Origin: Pempheris klunzingeri
Taxonomy: Eukaryota; Chordata; Actinopteri; Acropomatiformes; Pempheridae
NCBI RefSeq assembly: GCF_042242105.1
Contig: NC_092029.1
Coordinates: 3,386,885-3,450,884 of the forward strand
DNA: 64,000 nucleotides
Direction of reading: 5' to 3'
In this document: positions 1-11,840 of the stretch, piece after piece
How the letters are laid out: each line of letters opens with the position of its first letter
Numbering within the stretch: position 1 is the stretch's first letter
The notes under the pieces: generated by a model
What the model was told of the DNA's origin: nothing
Database searches by the model: none
Seen by the model: only the letters and a program-made list of their open reading frames with translations
Translations under genes and position numbers: made by a program

Positions 1-85
1 TCATGTAAAATGATGCTGTGAAGAAATGTTGAACAGCTGTGGACTCATTTCTCTGCTCAGGTGATGCTGGTGTGGAAGCTGTTGA

Positions 86-1551
86 TCAGTGGAGTCTGAC
101 AGAAGCTGAAGGTTCTCCCATGTTCTCATAGTTCACTGTGCCGTCATGTCCGTCTCCACCATGATGCACCTGTGAGAAACAGCAACACACCTGAGTTCAA
201 ATGGAACAAAGAAATGTTGAATTACTGCATCACAGAGACATCAGCAGTTACCAGCAGCAGCTGATAATCATTTACACTGACTTACAGTCCCTGATCATCC
301 ATCTACATTTGTGATTTTACTCATCACTTCACTTCACTTTGTGTTTTAACTCACAGTTTTGTCATCAGCTGCTCTCTGCTTCCCTGGAAAATAAACCACA
401 GAGTCACTTTTCACCTCTAAACTCTTAATCAGTCTGAACAAATGTTGCTCTGAGTTTTCTCACCTCGAGCTCTGAAGAGAAGAACAGTGATCACAGTAAT
501 CAGGAGGATTTCAGCCACACGTATGACCAACATCATGTAGTCCAGAACAGAACAACCTGCACGAGCTGTGGGACAGAAAACATGTCAGAGAGGAAAGTTT
601 TCAGCAGGAAATCAGAGGCACAACACGTGTGTTCAGGGACGTCAGTGTCGGTCGGTCAACACTAAAACATCTCAACTACTAGTAAACGGCTTCACATGAA
701 ATTTCAGACATTCATGAAAATAAACGAAGCTTTATAACTACGTTCGGGATCAATGACTCACCTCAGTATTAAAACTCATCATATCCACTTCTTCCACCTC
801 TGACTCAGTTTGCACCTGTTTTTTCTCTCTTTTGTTGAATTCAGGAAGCACTAAAGATCTTTGCTACACGATTTCAAGCAAGATTTCCCTTCATCCCTTC
901 ATCCCTTCATCCCTCCCCCAGACCCTCCATCCATCCTACCTCCTTCGACTCAGCTCCACTTCCTCACTGTAAAATAAACCATTGGAAGTCGATGACTTTC
1001 TTAGTGAATGTTTGCGTGTGAATTATCCTCCCAAGTCCTGATTTGCTTCGTGTTGAATAATGAAGGAGGGATTTTGTTCCTCACCTTCTTGTGCTGTTGT
1101 TGTTGTTGTTGTTGCCTCCTCACCTGACAAATTAAAAAACAAAAACTGTAAAATGAGAAAACTCCATAACTCAACACAGAGCAGTTTAACGTCACTTCAT
1201 CCTCGTCCTTTTGTTCTGTCACTGGTGGAGATAGATATCATGTGAGAACAAGTAGAAGTATAAATGACACTGCATCATAATTGCTGTGTTTAAGATGTGA
1301 ATACTCACTGACGACAAGAGACTCAGCTGCTGCACGTTTAATAAGCAGAGAGCAGTTCACAGTTACGCTCAGTCTGTCCGATTTAGCCGCGGCACCTTCA
1401 CCGACGTGCCCGGACTGAACGAGCTCTGTTCCTGCTCTGTATCCCGAACGACCCCTGAAGAGCCAGGCGGTGTCGTTGCACCCGTACGGACTGTTTCTAC
1501 TTCCACAAGGCAGCGTGACGTCAGCTCCATCTCTGACAACAGAGCGAGCCT
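86..1551 (-). pseudogene. Broken Ig-domain receptor copy, opposite strand to the main array
   Basis: Read on the minus strand this is a relative of receptors A-F. The tail exon (86-169, ending NYENMGEPSASVRLH), the 29-nt exon (355-383), the membrane exon (464-565) and the linker exon (1085-1123) are intact and nearly identical to those of A-E. The ectodomain is damaged. The first Ig exon (1309-1551) begins SVVRDGADVTLPC and keeps its splice phase, but lacks about 26 residues including the YxC end of the domain. The second Ig exon (1162-1221) keeps only VTEQKDEDEVTLNCSVLSYG before running into intron sequence. No leader exon is visible: the conserved promoter sequence sits directly against the first Ig exon. 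Loss of the leader and of both second canonical cysteines makes a working receptor unlikely. The 519-base intron before the membrane exon is unlike that of A-E beyond about 636. The 3' flank continues past the left edge. Confidence 0.8.
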
Positions 1552-1593
1552 CTGAAGAAGTGAATGCTAAATGAGGAAATCTACTTCCTGTGA

Positions 1594-1602
1594 CACTTCC
1601 TC
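1594..1602 (-). promoter_or_regulatory. PU.1/ETS-type GAGGAAGTG motif of the broken receptor copy
   Basis: GAGGAAGTG on the minus strand, in the same flanking context as upstream of receptor A. It now lies about 43 bases from the first Ig exon because the leader exon between them is gone. Confidence 0.45.
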
Positions 1603-4600
1603 ATTTTGCACCTTTTAGTCTCTTTTGTCAGTTTGTGAATTTATGTTGAAAAACTCTCTGACATCTTTTTCTTTCTTTTTTTAATCTCTCTGAATTTGAA
1701 CAACCAAAAACTGTTCAACTTGTACAGTTTAGCCAATTAATTAACCCTTTAATCACACACTGATTTACACCAATGAAACAGAAGATTGATAATCCGTCTC
1801 CATATTTGTCAAAACTACTGTAAATCATAGTTTCCCAGACAAACTGACTTTAGGCTAAGCAGCAGTTTAACTGAGTCTAACTGAGAGTGCAGCCACTGAA
1901 ATCGTCTAAACCTTCCTGTAATTTCTACCAAATGACATGTAGCTCTTTCCAGGGACCTTTTTGGGAAACTTCTGGACACACACAATAAAGCGTCACCAAG
2001 ATCTCCTGATGATGATGATGATGATGATGATGGTCTACAGATGTGTTTTACTGCCAGAAACTGTTTGTTAATGCTTAATTTAAAAGTTGTAACATCAAAA
2101 AACATTGAAAAAAATGATGATGATGATGTAAAGGTGTGTCAGCGGTTTCCTTACTTAGGAAAGAATTGTGGTTTCTGTTGTTGCAACAAGTTTAGATCAG
2201 TAATTTCCCTTTTATGTTCCTCGTGCAAAAAAAAAGAGAAGCCACTTCTGTTCTTTTTCAGAGTTATGTGTTAAATTCATGTCTTAGAAAGAACAATACT
2301 CATTTTAAATGTTGACTTGAGTAACGAGGCGCGTTGAAGACCATCAACCTGAGTTAAAGTCTCGCCTGTCTCTTTTTAAAAAAGAATTATACACATGAAG
2401 TGTGTGAATTTCTACTTTTTTATACTTGCATGTAAATATGCAAACATAGATCAGTCTGTATAAAACATCTCATACACACCTGCCAAATTACATTCACCAA
2501 AATGCTAATTTAGTGTGAAAACCCAGTTTTACATTCAAACGGGGGGCATCTACATAAATAAATCTACATTCCCTTTTTCCTCTAAATGAAATCTTTTATT
2601 TTCAGCTGAAGCTTTATAACCGTGTCTGGATGTTGACTTGTAATGAAGACAAAAGCAACTTGTAATAGGGGTAACCAATATTTTAATAGAAGATTTTTTT
2701 TTATTTAGATATGAAAGGCTTCATAAAATAAACTTTTTTTTTTCCTCAAATTGTTACATGGAGGTGTGTTGTGAAGTATATTTTCAAAACTGGAATGAAA
2801 TCATTTTAAAACACTGCAATGAAATGGGCAGCTTGTTTTTTTTTTGCCACAGTTATACAATTTTCCACTCACAGGACGTCACAGAGGTCAAGAAACAAGA
2901 TCCAGCAGCTGCCTGCACCCAAAGGAACCATTCGAATAATAAAAAAAAAAAGAAAAACATGTGGTACATACTGTGATCACAAGACATTAATACATTACCG
3001 TGCTTTAAAGTATCCTGGAGTGGCGAAAAGGTGAAGAAGAGGTGTGTGAGATGAAGCTGTGTGTGACAACAAGAAAAAGAAAAAGAAAACTAAACATAAT
3101 CGTCCAAAGAAAGACGACGTCCACGTGAAGCCGTCAAACAACGTTCGTCTACAGCAGCGTTCTCCGTCACCACGGAAGCACCTGATCGATAAGAAAACAC
3201 ACTCATCTCTTCATCTTTCTCCTCTTTTCTCTCAGTAAACAACAAAACCTGGGAGGGACAAACATTTAGCCCTTTACCCCTTCACTGCCCCGTCCTGCTC
3301 TGTGATCACCTGGAGTATTCAACGATGACCTGACCGCACCGATCAAGTCACACCAACATGAAAGCTGCAACTCAATATGTTCATTACTGACTGATCAGCT
3401 GTTTCATATCATTTTAAAGACACGTGACCTAAAACCCAAACATATTCTCTTTACAGAGATGTAGAACAGAGAAACTAATCCTAATATATTTTGGCTTTTT
3501 AATGCTCGGACGCCGACTCGTCATGAAAAGAGAGTCTGCAGGTTATTAAATCGACTGATTAACAGCTGGTTGGTGATCACAGAGAGACACACGTAGAAAC
3601 ACAGAGCCCACGTTTAAAGATTCACCTTACGCCTTAAGCATCTGTGGAAAAGCTGTGTTTTTGGCCGCGAAGAACGAAACTGAAGAGAAAAGGATGAGAA
3701 GATGCAGGTTTAAACTAAGCAGGCTGAATGTGAACGTTCTCCAAGTCAGTGCAATAAAGTTTTAAAAAATCCAAAGCACTCGGTCTGGATGCTGGGTACT
3801 GGCTCCTCTGCAGCAGCTGGTTGTGACACTTTTCACATTGTCGTCACTTCTGGAGGCTCCAGCAGCCTCACAGGCCCCGATTTCCACCGGCTGGACCCGT
3901 GTTCAGGGAACTTCAGCCGCTTTAAAAAAAAAAAGAAGAAGAAGAAGAAATCTGGCTTTTTGATTTGTCCGCTGTCGGAGCCGCTTTGAAAGGTGACCGG
4001 CCGGGATCCAGACGTCCTCTCCTGTGATCCACACTGGCTGGTGGATTCATCAAAGTGGCTGGTCAAGCTTTGGATCATCAAAAGCAGCTTTCCTGCCCTT
4101 TGAGATTTGAGTTTTCAGTGCAAATCAGTTAGAAAAGGCTTCCCTTCGTCCACTGTGCTTCACACTGAAGGAGCTGTAACAAAGTGCCTCAGTCCGCAGG
4201 GGACTTTTTTCTTTTCTTTTCTTGTTTTTGTTTTTTTTTTTTTTAGGAAAAAAACCTCAGTAACAAAACTAGAATCTCAGTTAAAATAACAAGGAAAAAT
4301 ATACACAAATATATGCTTACAATATATTATGTACATTTACACAATGCTCTTTAAAAAAAAAAGTCTGTCCACACAAGGCTGCCTTTTCCAAAACAAGTTC
4401 ACAGAGAAAGTGCCGTCATCACTTGACATAATCTCAACACGAGGCGCCGATCGTGTTGCTGCTGGAAACGACGTCGACCTCCACCTCACGTTCGCCCCTT
4501 CAAAATAAACAGTTCGTTTTTTTTCTCACAAATTCAACCATGAAAACGTGTTATTTTCTCTTCCCTCTGCAGGAAATGTCTGAGTGTTGGTCCAGCAACA

Positions 4601-4786
4601 ACACAACGGCTCCAAAATGTTCACAAAGGCAGGCAGCATGTTGAAGTTTGGGAAATTGTACTACAGTCACTAAAAACTCCCGACGTCGTATTGCAGTGTG
4701 TTAAAAGGCCAAATTTACCTCCATCCTAATTTTCCAGTTGTTGGCATTGGTTGTAAATCAGACATCAGGTCGGCTCCGGTCTGCGG
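1603..4786. other. Non-coding stretch, at least partly pnrc1 3' UTR
   Basis: No supported coding exon. The stretch is AT-rich with homopolymer runs and two short (GAT)n tracts near 2009-2033 and 2116-2128. The part next to the pnrc1 stop is probably its minus-strand 3' UTR. A minus-strand Pumilio-type TGTACATA lies at 4328-4335, and possible minus-strand AATAAA signals lie near 2594 and 2701. The UTR end cannot be fixed from sequence alone. Confidence 0.4.
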
Positions 4787-5836
4787 TCATGATTTATCTT
4801 GAACCTTCAGCAGCGACTTCAGGTGAACAGTCATTTGCTCTCGGCTTCGGTCGCTCCGCTGGGGCTCGTTTTCTCCGACCCAGTGGCTCGGCGGTTTGGG
4901 CAAGACGCTGGGCGACGGCGGCTCGCTGAACTTAGCCCCGGCGTAGACCTTCTCGCCGTCTTTGAGGTATTCAGGCGCAGCTTCGGCAGGCGGCGTGGTC
5001 ACGATCTTCACGTTGTTGGAGGCGTGGAGGGGCTTTTTCTGCTGTCTGGGTGGAGGCTGGTGGAGGGGCGAAGGCTTATTGGGGCTTTCTTTCTTCTTTG
5101 TGGGGTGAGCTGCACCGGCGGTTTGGCCCTGCTTGGGCTTGTGGCTCCGTGCGATCACGTTCTGGCTGATCTGGTCGTGCCTGGACAGGTTGCGGGAGGG
5201 CTGGCCCCCTGACTGCATGGCCCCTCGCTCCAATCTGCCGCCTTTGGATTTCAGCAGCTACGAAAACACAGAAACAAACTCTTATTAATCCGGAAGAATA
5301 TAATCAATATACTGCAGGACAAAAAAGAAATAATATCTAAGTACGGCATGATTTGGTTTCTCCGTAATGACAGAGCAAACATCTTCACTGATGAAGACTG
5401 TGTGATGTGGTCAAAAGCTCTAGATACTAGTTGGTCGACCTTACGGTAAAAATTTAAGGTAGAAAAATCCTGCAAAAGATCACAAAAACCAAAAATATCA
5501 TCATCATGATTTTTCATTTCTTTCTTTTCTATTCCAGATATGATATTACATATTGATGAGCACTTGGTAAAAATATCTATAACTATCTAATGTCTTATAA
5601 CGAGATGTTAAAAATGGATTTCATTATTCTACTACTGCAGTAAATGCAATTATAAAATGTCTGTTTCTCTACAACAAAATGATTTAGATTATTAAAAGTT
5701 ACATAAATAAAACACCATGGAAATGATGAGTAGAAATAAAACAGTACTGTTGTGTTTTTAATTGCTGTTTTCATATAACATTCATTCAATTCAAAAATCA
5801 ACTGTTTTTATAGTAGGATTTTGTATTGTGTATAAA

Positions 5837-5884
<48 letters not shown>

Positions 5885-6013
5885 ACCAGTGTGAGGAAGT
5901 AATCTTAAACTTCTTCACACTTCCGACATCCCTCACCCCGACAGAGAAAAAGGGAACGACAGGAAACACCTGGCAGGAAACGCTGCTTTCAGATGTCGCA
6001 GTCGCGGTTCACC

Positions 6014-6091
<78 letters not shown>

Positions 6092-7810
6092 CAGGCAGCT
6101 TACACACTGAATTGTGCTCTCTCACATTCCTACACTGACAACCTCACCAGAGATTTATTTTATGGTTTAAATCGCAGTTGTATTTTCTTAAACAAAGTCC
6201 ACAGCCCTTTGGTAAGAGTTCTGGTACTGAATGACATATTAAAGAAAAGATCAGCATTAAGACTAATATTTAATCAATAACAACACAACCTTTAGTCATC
6301 AATCCAAAGTGGTGGCCTGACTGTTGATCGTACTATGAAACATGTCCACTAAAGGCAGAAATCTCAGACCATATTCTCACTCTCATGTCTCTGCTGCTAT
6401 GACTCACATCTACAAATCAGCCGATCAGGTTACGTCCCGATATGACGCAGAACACATCGCCCTGTGCGACATTTCGAAAGCACCATTTTTAAATGGGAGG
6501 CCTTCACTGTGTGTGTGTGTGTGTGACGGTGTGAGCGATGAAAACATTACTGCTTCATCACTGACGACATTCAGATGCTAGAACTTGTAAATAACAAACT
6601 TTTAGCAGGTGAAACAAGAAACATATGGAGGAGCTTTGGTTTGTTTTTAGTTTGTGAGTGAAAAGAGGACAGTACTGTAGGACTGTACCCGTCGACACAC
6701 ACACATTTTATCAAACATGTATTACAGAGGAGCTGCCCCACATTAACTGTTAAATTAACAGGGTTTACAAAGACAATAACCCATAACTATGTGATAAATG
6801 TGACTGATGTGAACCTGCTGCTTACATCCGCTCCTTCTCCTGTCTTATCTTACAGACGCTGCCTGCAGAAAGAGGAAGACGGGCTTGTTCACCACATGTT
6901 CTACTTTCGATTCCTTCACAGCAGTAATTACTGACTGCGTCACTTCAAACTGCCCCAGGCACTCCAGACACTTTACAGAAGACGACAGGGACATTTTATT
7001 AGTTTAATAGACGTCCTAACCTTCTTTAAGAGGAGTTAAGCCGCAGAAACATGCTAGCAGTGATGTAAAAAGAGCTGCAAACAGGCGCTTGGATATGTTA
7101 AGTTAGAAAATGGGGGGGGGGAAATATCCATGGCAATTTCACAGAGACAAAATGTGTCTTTCACTGTTTGGTTTCGTCCTCCCCAACAGTCCTAAATCTA
7201 CAAATTTCAAATGTGTAAACCTGAAGGACAACAAAGAACAACAACTATTCACACTTTACAGGTGAAATGCTGCATTTTTCATTATGTTTTCTGTCAGTTC
7301 ACTGATCAATTATAAGAAAGTGAGAGACATAAACATATATTTGTTCTTAAAATAGATTTCTGGGTGTTAACTGAGGCGATTTCACTGATAATATGAGCCA
7401 TATTAGGTTTAAAGGGCCCTTTTTTTTACCTCCCTACACACAACAACAACAACAACAACAACAAACCAGGAAGTTACCTCTTTCTTGGCTCCCTGTTTGA
7501 GGTGATGGAGGCTCAGTGCAGTCTGAGCACCGACAGGGAGCTCGGTACCGGGCTGAGCTGCAGGTTTGTTGGCGGATGAAGCCGTCAGGGCGGTGTTGTT
7601 GTTGTTGTGGTCTGACAGCCGGATGTTGGGACTGTTTCTCGGGGGTTTCTGGTGATGCTGCAGCGGCGCCGTCGACCGCAGCTTCCTCCCTCCTTTCTTC
7701 AGCCTGGCTTTGTTGCCCCCATCGCCGCTGGAAATAAGCGGTAGCGGGTTGTTGTTTTCGACGTTGCCGATGTTGGCTTCATCGCTGTGAGCCGGTGATC
7801 CGTCCAACAT
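4787..7810 (-). CDS. pnrc1: Proline-rich nuclear receptor coactivator 1
   Basis: Two coding exons, 7478-7810 (with the ATG at 7808-7810) and 4787-5257, join in phase 0 to give about 267 residues; human PNRC1 has 327. The C-terminus carries the PNRC signature YAGAKFSEPPSPSVLPKPPS followed by HW, a proline-rich SH3-ligand type stretch, and then VHLKSLLKVQ, an LxxLL nuclear-receptor box. The exon junction reads KKELLKSKGG, matching the KEVLKSK of PNRC1 rather than the shorter PNRC2, which is why I chose pnrc1. The rest is low-complexity, basic and rich in Asn, Gln and Pro. Family members bind nuclear receptors and link decapping factors to mRNA decay, acting in nucleus and P-bodies. The intron (5258-7477) holds two long GT tracts. 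I take the first Met after the likely promoter; an earlier start cannot be excluded. Confidence 0.9.
5839..5883. repeat. (GT)n microsatellite in the pnrc1 intron
   Basis: About 22 uninterrupted GT repeats. The Val-Cys reading frames across it are artefacts of the repeat. Confidence 0.97.
6017..6090. repeat. (GT)n microsatellite in the pnrc1 intron
   Basis: About 36 uninterrupted TG repeats, 134 bases after the previous tract and in the same phase. A long purine-pyrimidine alternating tract like this can adopt Z-DNA and is likely polymorphic. Confidence 0.97.
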
Positions 7811-8165
7811 GTCTTTGAACTGGCGAAAACATAAACAGGCAGTGAAATTCCTCCGCAGCTAAGATGGTTTAGCAAAGGACGTCACAAGCTAACAGCTAGC
7901 TAACTAATCTTCTTCTTCGCGGGTGGATAATTCGCTACTTTCACGCAGAAAAAACAATTATTCCACGGATTTATTGTCATCCGAGAACTTCCTGGAAATA
8001 AAGTTGTTGAGTTGTATTAATTTCTGCTGCTAAAAACATAGATAACCGCCCCTCAGCCCGAGATGGCGTCGTGTGATAGCGAGCTTGTGGAAGCAGAAGT
8101 ACTGTTAGCATAAAAAGCTAAGCTAGCGACAATGAAACATATGAGTTGACTTCCGGTGATGGATT
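7811..8165 (-). promoter_or_regulatory. Probable pnrc1 5' UTR and promoter
   Basis: Just upstream of the pnrc1 start. It holds an ETS-type ACTTCCGG at 8149-8156 and a YY1-like GAGATGGCGTC at 8060-8070, both typical of TATA-less vertebrate promoters. No TATA box is obvious. A 16-codon reading frame starts on the plus strand at 8063 (MASCDSELVEAEVLLA) but has no independent support. Confidence 0.4.
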
Positions 8166-9289
8166 TCAAAATAAGACAGCGGAACAATAGCACATTCTTA
8201 AATCACGGGTTGTATGCAGGATTAGTAGGAATTTAAATGCATATTTTTAGTGATCTGTTCTACAGCAATAAAGGATGAAGGGTGTCTTGGGTAATATTAC
8301 CATTAATAAGATAACACTGGTGTTAAAGCAGCACAAAAGGGACAGATAAGTAGAGAATCTGGAGAAAAATAAATTATTTTGAAAATGTAAAATAAAAACA
8401 ATGATAGAATGAATAGAAACAATACTGTACAAGAGCAATCACATCTACATCACCCTCACCCAGTGTTTAACTTGTCTCCAGCGAAGTAGCTCAGCGATAA
8501 GCCTTTTAAAATACATTTTCAAAGATCCGCTGCATGTTTGTAGTGCTGTTAAAAATTCAATATAATGTTCAGCTTCACTATTGCAGGGCACAGTAAACAC
8601 CACTGTTTCAGTATTTATCTGTTCTCAGTTATGGAAGAAGTACTTTTACTTTTACTTAATTAAAGGTGGTAATACTTTGTTAGAAGTGAAAATCTACACA
8701 GTACAAAAGTATTACCAGCAAAATGCACTCACAGTATCAAAGTGTTCACAGGCAGGACTGTGGCCAGGATTGTAGAAACACTGTTGATTACTTTGAATTT
8801 TAATTGTAAACTGTTCAATAACATTTTTTATGAAACATATTTCCCAACACAAAGGTTTAATGTCTGTTCCAAAGGCCTCTCCACACATAATAAATAAACT
8901 ATTAGGTTAGAATACTGGAATCAGCACATAAAATACCTGCAGTGTTTACTGCCGTAGATGTTCAAGGTCGGGCTAATTTGAACCACTTTATACACGGTTT
9001 CCAATCATAGGATATAAGATCATCATATATTTGTAGCGTCGGTGTCCATTTTCAGCTTGTGATGATGCATCTTCCAGCCGATCCAAGACAGTTTGAAATA
9101 GATTATTTAGCTTAAGAAAGAGGAAAATCTTTCTTTCAACACATAAAGGAACACGTCATCCTCCAGTCTGTTACAAAATAAATATCAATACATAAATGCA
9201 GTGGAGTAAAAAGTATAAATTTCCGATGGAAATATTCATGTAAAGTGCAAACAACTTGGATTTGTACCTAAGTATTATTTTGTAAAAAT

Positions 9290-9475
9290 TCTCCTCACTT
9301 CCGGTATTATTGTGTTTAACTTGAAAAAACTCCACTTCCGGGAACCCGTTTCCAGTAACTGACTGCGCCCCGTTCGTGACGTCATTACGTAGTATTTACT
9401 TTCACTTTTCGGGGGCGGAGCACAAAGGTCACGTGATGAAACCGGAAGTTTAGTTTGAGGTCCAAGAAGCATTAG
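9290..9475. promoter_or_regulatory. Promoter-like cluster of ETS, GC-box and E-box sites with no gene assigned
   Basis: Within 180 bases there are ETS-type sites CACTTCCGG (9296) and ACTTCCGGGA (9333), a GGGGGCGGAG GC box (9411), a CLEAR-like GTCACGTGAT (9428-9437) and ACCGGAAGT (9440). This density is typical of a housekeeping promoter in otherwise AT-rich DNA. No long reading frame follows on either strand; a plus-strand AATAAAG occurs near 9680. It could be an alternative pnrc1 promoter 1.5 kb upstream of its start codon or drive a short non-coding RNA. Confidence 0.4.
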
Positions 9476-10669
9476 AGGCTGAAACTGAAACAGGATTCCT
9501 GAGCACAGAACTATTGTGTATTTTTAAATATATTATATGTAATACACACGTTTTTATATTAGTATTTATTTCTATATTTGTTATATTCCTGGTTTTTGCA
9601 CTACTTCTGTTACCAACACATTGTTTCTGCACCTTTTCTCCTCTGTTGCTGAATGCATGAATTTCCCTGGTGTGTGCTAAATAAAGTCTCTCTTATATTA
9701 ATACTGACAGTTGCCTCCATGTTCTGTGGATAAATACAAATATAGAAATATATAATAAATGTAAATAAATTATAAATGAAACACATTGATTGTGTATATA
9801 ACTTTCTCTGCTGTCAAACCTCATTACTTCATATTCTGCTTTTTATATTTATTTGTTCTATACATATAGATCTGACTATATCTTTATTTTATGAATATAT
9901 GTATATATTTTTCCTTATGTAGATCTTTCTGTACATTGTACAGGTACAACTGGAGTGGCAATAAACCTTTTGAATCTTGAATTTGTTCCTTCCTCTATGT
10001 AAATGACTGTAAATGTAATAGTTTGGGCTTTGGGAATTTAAAAAAAAATCACAGACTTAAAGTAATGAGATGAAAATAACCATCAGCCCAAAACCTTTGT
10101 CCTTGTGATAAACTACAGGTATTGTTGCTGTTATAACAGACGGACAAACACACATGCACTGAACACTGAGCACAGGTTTGGTATCACACTCTTTTACTGT
10201 AGAAAATGTGATGCACAGTTGACCACTTTGTTTTCAAAAGACCCCAAACTTCATAACATTCAGTAAAATGCAGGTGTGTGTGTGTGTGTGTGAAGAGTAG
10301 CTGAGATACAGTACGTCTACACCTCATCCCTCATTCATCTGACCAGCCTGTTCAAGAAACACTGACAATAAACTGGTCTACTACGTCTTTGTAAGTGCAC
10401 AAAAGTCCAAAAAGATCAATAACGAGTGAAAAAACACACACTGCATGTAGGCTAATTATTATTTGGCAAAGAGAACCAAGAAACTTAAAGGCAAATCTGA
10501 AACTCACGTGGGAGGACATGTTAAAGGTTTGTTTCAGTACAAAAAATAGATATATAAACAATATACAAATACAACAGAAACATGTAAATATCCATCCCTG
10601 TGAGAGCGGAGAGCATCGGGCCGATCAGAGGGACGGCGAGGGTCCCGGAGGTGACGGAGGCCTCAAGGC
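9476..10669. other. AT-rich non-coding stretch
   Basis: No coding exon recognised. A sequence near 9955-9980 (GCAATAAACCTTTTGAATC) resembles the 3' tail of a fish retroposon. A (TG)n tract lies at 10274-10292. The part nearest 10669 is probably crip2 3' UTR. Confidence 0.35.
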
Positions 10670-11802
10670 TCAGGGCTGCGCCTCCGCTTCGGGATTGTCG
10701 TAGATGTAGCTGCCGACGCCGCCGGTGTTCACGCCTGAGAGAGGGCAGATCACAGCCTTTACCTTTAAAGGGTCAGTTCACCCAAAAAATAAAAAAATCT
10801 TCACGACACTAAGATTCAGAGGTTTTGTTTCGTCCTCCAAACGGGTTCGTTACCCAACAGGAACATTTCTGAAGTGCAGCGTTTTGTTGACTTACCCAGA
10901 ACTGCACTTATTCACTCACATATTTAACAGATTTTTGTGCTTCAGGTTTTTAAAAATAGTTTCTTTTTTGCCACCAGTTGTGAAGTAATAATGATGCAGC
11001 GATACAAGTTTTACTTTGAAAATTGCTTCACGCCATTCCTGTATCTGACTTCCTGTCCGGAGGAATCTTTGTGTCCTCGTCTGAAATAAGTTCTACAGGA
11101 TTATGTTTCATGATGCATTCACAAGGATTCAGACAAACCGGATATCACTGTAGAGGACAAGAGCTGAGAGACGGTAAAATCAGGTGATGGAATTTATAAC
11201 TGGATGTTACGTAGCTCCCTCACACAAGGAGAAAACATAATTAAAACGATAATTACACAAACATGCACGCTATAGCAACATGTTGTAATGCATGTTTCAT
11301 CTTCCTTTCCTGTGTTTCCTCTCCTGTTGTGGTGTCAGCGACAGCACTGAGGCCATGACAATATTTTCCTGCTCTCCTCCTGCACTTCTTACTGACCTTC
11401 AGTCTGACACTTGAAGGCCACAAAGACAGTTCACCCTTCACCCTTCACCCACCAAGGCTTGAGTCACTGCTACGATAAATAAATAAATATTTGTAGATTT
11501 AAACGACCTTCTGCCGACTGTGACGCACTGAGGGGGTTTCAGACTTCGTACCTTTGGGCCCAAACAGCACAGCGTAGCACGGTTTGTGGCAGTACGGCTG
11601 TCCGTCATGCTGCAACAGAGAGAGAACAGCAGATTTCCTCTGAATTCCTCCGTTTGAGGACTAAACACAGCAGAGACGCTGGTTGTGTTGTAACATGTGT
11701 GTGTCACCTCGGCGTGGCTTCCTGGAGCCAGAGTCTTACTGCACCGCTCGCAGCGCAGACAGGGCCGGTGCCAGTTCTTCCCAAGAGACGACACCTTCTC
11801 AG

Positions 11803-11840
<38 letters not shown>

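Noticed and set aside
5839-6138. Reading frames rich in Val-Cys pairs
   Set aside because: Products of the (GT)n microsatellites in the pnrc1 intron, not genes.
8063-8113. Sixteen-codon plus-strand reading frame near the pnrc1 promoter
   Set aside because: Start codon lies within a YY1-like motif; too short and without any supporting signal.
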